Below, in pieces: positions 62,803 through 64,000 of a stretch of DNA of 64,000 nucleotides (position 1 is its first letter; every line of letters starts with the position of its first letter). The notes below the pieces were generated by a model. It was given only the letters and a program-made list of their open reading frames with translations. It made no database searches and was not told where the DNA came from. Location of the stretch: positions 124,001-188,000 of the forward strand of contig JAJSAM010000042.1 of assembly GCA_024274785.1 (NCBI GenBank), written 5' to 3'. The position numbers and the translations under genes are program-made. Source of the stretch: Planctomycetota bacterium (GTDB lineage: Bacteria; Planctomycetota; JAJSAM01).

Positions 62803-63187
62803 GGCCTTGTTCTTCCGGGCTCTTCGCGGCCCGGCCTCCAGAATGAGTGTCCTCGGGATGCCGGGGTTTACCACGCAAGGGAGCGGATTCGGCGCGAATT
62901 CGTAAGGTGGGGCAAAGTTCCGTGGGCGTGATTCTCCGACGGATCCACCGACGATGTGGAACGCGCGGAGCCGTGGATTTCAATCGCGATGAGGGGGAGC
63001 CGAAATCGGATCCTCAGCTTGTGGAACTCGAACGAACGATCCGTGGGCTCAACTTTACTTGCGACTCACCTAATCAAGATCTCCTTGCAATAAGAAAAAT
63101 GTTGTCCTCCGCTTCGACATCGGTGATATATCCGATACCCTATCCTTTGAAATCAGCACAAGTCGACTGTGGCAGGAGGCCATTCCC
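62803..63187 (+). other. Divergent control region between maeB and the H1-like gene
   Basis: There is no gene in these 385 nt. About 63050-63170 is A+T-rich compared with the rest of the window. It holds ATCGG-N8-CCGAT (63118-63135) and TATCCT at 63141-63146, possible operator and -10 elements for the gene at 63188. Confidence 0.4.
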
Positions 63188-63646
63188 GTGAGTGTCAAGA
63201 ACATCATAGCCAAGTTTGAACAGGAGAGAGTTGAGATCCAGGCGAAGATTGATGCGCTCAGAGAGCGTGACGCGATCCTGGTATTGATGCTCAAGGAACT
63301 GTCCGCCGCCGGGACGACCGCCGCCCCGAAGAAACCGGCTGCGGCGAGCAAGCCCCGCAAACCGCGCGCCGGGAAGAAGAGCGGCGCCATGACGGTCCGC
63401 GATGCGATCATGAGCGCGGTCAACGCCGCCCGGGATGCGATCCCCGCGAACGAGATCATCGCCGAGGCCGCCCGGCTGTCCGGCGGAGCGGTCGCCAGTA
63501 TCCGCACGCAGATCAATGCGCTGACGCGTGGCGGTGAGCTGACCCAGGTTCCCTACAAAGGCCGCGGCTTCAAGTACAAGGCCGGCAGTGGGGACGCCGC
63601 GGTGAAGCCGAAGGCGAAAGCCAAGGGCAAGGCGAAGAAGCAGTAG
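63188..63646 (+). CDS. Histone H1-like DNA-binding protein
   Basis: A 152-residue protein from GTG 63188, with AGGAGG 8 nt upstream. The N-terminus is a coiled coil (IIAKFEQERVEIQAKIDALRERDAILVLMLKEL). A Lys/Pro/Ala linker (APKKPAAASKPRKPRAGKK) leads to a winged-helix-like domain (MTVRDAIMSAVNAARDAIPANEIIAEAARLSGGAVASIRTQINALTRGGELTQVPYKGRGFKYKAG). The end is a Lys/Ala-rich tail (KPKAKAKGKAKKQ), like histone H1. It is probably a nucleoid or architectural DNA-binding protein, perhaps a dimer through the coiled coil. The family is not named with certainty. Confidence 0.6.
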   Translation: MSVKNIIAKFEQERVEIQAKIDALRERDAILVLMLKELSAAGTTAAPKKPAAASKPRKPRAGKKSGAMTVRDAIMSAVNAARDAIPANEIIAEAARLSGGAVASIRTQINALTRGGELTQVPYKGRGFKYKAGSGDAAVKPKAKAKGKAKKQ

Positions 63647-63671
63647 CCAAGGGTACGCGAACAGTCCTGGC

Positions 63672-63711
63672 AGCCCCGGGCGATGGGATTTTCTTGCCCC
63701 ATCCCGGGGCT
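63672..63711 (+). terminator. Strong hairpin between the H1-like gene and tRNA-Val
   Basis: AGCCCCGGG and ATGGG on the left pair with CCCAT and CCCGGGGCT on the right, with a 2-nt bulge and a loop rich in T. It follows the stop by 26 nt and should end the H1-like transcript. Confidence 0.6.
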
Positions 63712-63734
63712 GGCCTTACCTTCCGCCTCGCTAT

Positions 63735-63811
63735 GGGCCGTTAGCTCAGTTGGCTAGAGCGCCTGCTCGACACGCAGGAGGTCACTGGTTCAAGTCCAGT
63801 ACGGCCCACCA
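63735..63811 (+). tRNA. tRNA-Val (anticodon GAC)
   Basis: A 77-nt cloverleaf. GGGCCGT (63735-63741) pairs with ACGGCCC (63801-63807). The D arm is GCTC/GAGC. The anticodon stem is CCTGC/GCAGG with loop TCGACAC (anticodon GAC), and the T arm is ACTGG/CCAGT around TTCAAGT. The 3' CCA is encoded (63809-63811). GAC reads GUC/GUU valine codons. Confidence 0.97.
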
Positions 63812-64000
63812 CCTCTCTCGCTCGCAGAGCGAGCTTCGGCCGGGACGCGACTTCGTCGTGTCCCGGGTCGGAACCTGCCAGACCACTCCTTCGTCGGGTC
63901 TGGTGGACTCCTCCCGGTGGTCAATTCCTGGGGGTGGAACCCCCAGCCCCCACTGGCCGAAAGTCGCTCCGCTCCTTCGGATCAGATCACTGACGTGATC
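63812..64000 (+). other. Cluster of hairpins downstream of tRNA-Val
   Basis: There is no gene here, but five separate stems lie in 185 nt. They are CTCGCTC/GAGCGAG (63817-63833), a 12-bp stem at 63840-63866 with loop TTC, CCAGACC/GGTCTGG (63878-63903), CTGGGGGT/ACCCCCAG (63928-63946) and GATCAC/GTGATC (63985-64000). TTCGGCC (63835-63841) and GGCCGAA (63955-63961) could close a multi-branched fold. The element runs off the window end. Confidence 0.55.

Noticed and set aside
63817-64000. An integron attC site or phage attachment site after tRNA-Val
   Set aside because: No integrase gene and no direct repeat of the tRNA 3' end are visible within the window, so neither can be supported.

Overview
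The window is a dense, high-GC bacterial chromosome segment (roughly two-thirds G+C by eye). It carries 54 supported protein genes and one tRNA, and I see no insertion sequence, phage, CRISPR array or rRNA. The organism looks Gram-negative: it has a glycosyltransferase-9 (heptosyltransferase) gene, many secreted lipoproteins, a pseudopilin secretion/pilus cluster and periplasmic SurA/PpiC-type chaperones. Secreted HEAT-repeat/von Willebrand proteins, a recurrent LTG-x(n)-W-x2-W motif and TPR/LamG proteins fit Planctomycetota or a similar uncultured lineage best. That assignment is an inference, because there is no 16S gene here.

Layout. 1-15720: the tail of a PilM/PilN-like protein, a PilO/GspM-like protein, a TPR protein, five prepilin-like proteins (G-, G+LamG-, giant K-, J- and I-like) and two secreted proteins, all on the plus strand. 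15925-20683: a PpiC-type lipoprotein, a partial Rnf set (rnfC, rnfD, rnfG) and scpB. 20948-26239: a SurA/PpiD-like chaperone, then yidD, rnpA and an ALDH7-family dehydrogenase on the minus strand, then lexA. 26684-32298: a TPR/HExxH lipoprotein facing a minus-strand block (trmD, rplS, yraN, ptsN-like, aminopeptidase P). 32438-40329: ribE, HEAT/VWA proteins, a glycosyltransferase and several secreted or lipid-anchored unknowns. 40630-45732: sucCD, a glycosyltransferase 9, a small membrane protein and a kinase-fold protein. 45895-52479: two NtrC-type response regulators around a cytosolic V4R histidine kinase, then two universal stress proteins. 52483-59920: mobA, a polyprenyl diphosphate synthase, folD, a carbamoyltransferase, hpt, a rhomboid protease and a gluzincin-like protein. 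60071-63811: a PEGA lipoprotein, maeB, a histone H1-like protein and tRNA-Val(GAC).

Two regulatory themes stand out. First, nine start codons lie exactly 6 nt after a TANNNT hexamer, which predicts leaderless mRNAs; other genes use Shine-Dalgarno sites or ATGA/TTGA/GTGA stop-start coupling. Second, three intergenic sites match the sigma-54 -24/-12 element with exact GG-N10-GC spacing. They lie before the giant pseudopilin gene, before the first NtrC-type regulator, and before a roughly 95-nt terminator-bounded interval that could be a small RNA. The two sigma-54 activators and the kinase in the same window make a coherent, testable regulon.

The most unusual content is the pseudopilin cluster. 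LamG-type lectin-like domains are joined to pseudopilins, and the K-like subunit is about 1,810 residues long with a Pro/Asp repeat and a repeated small beta module.
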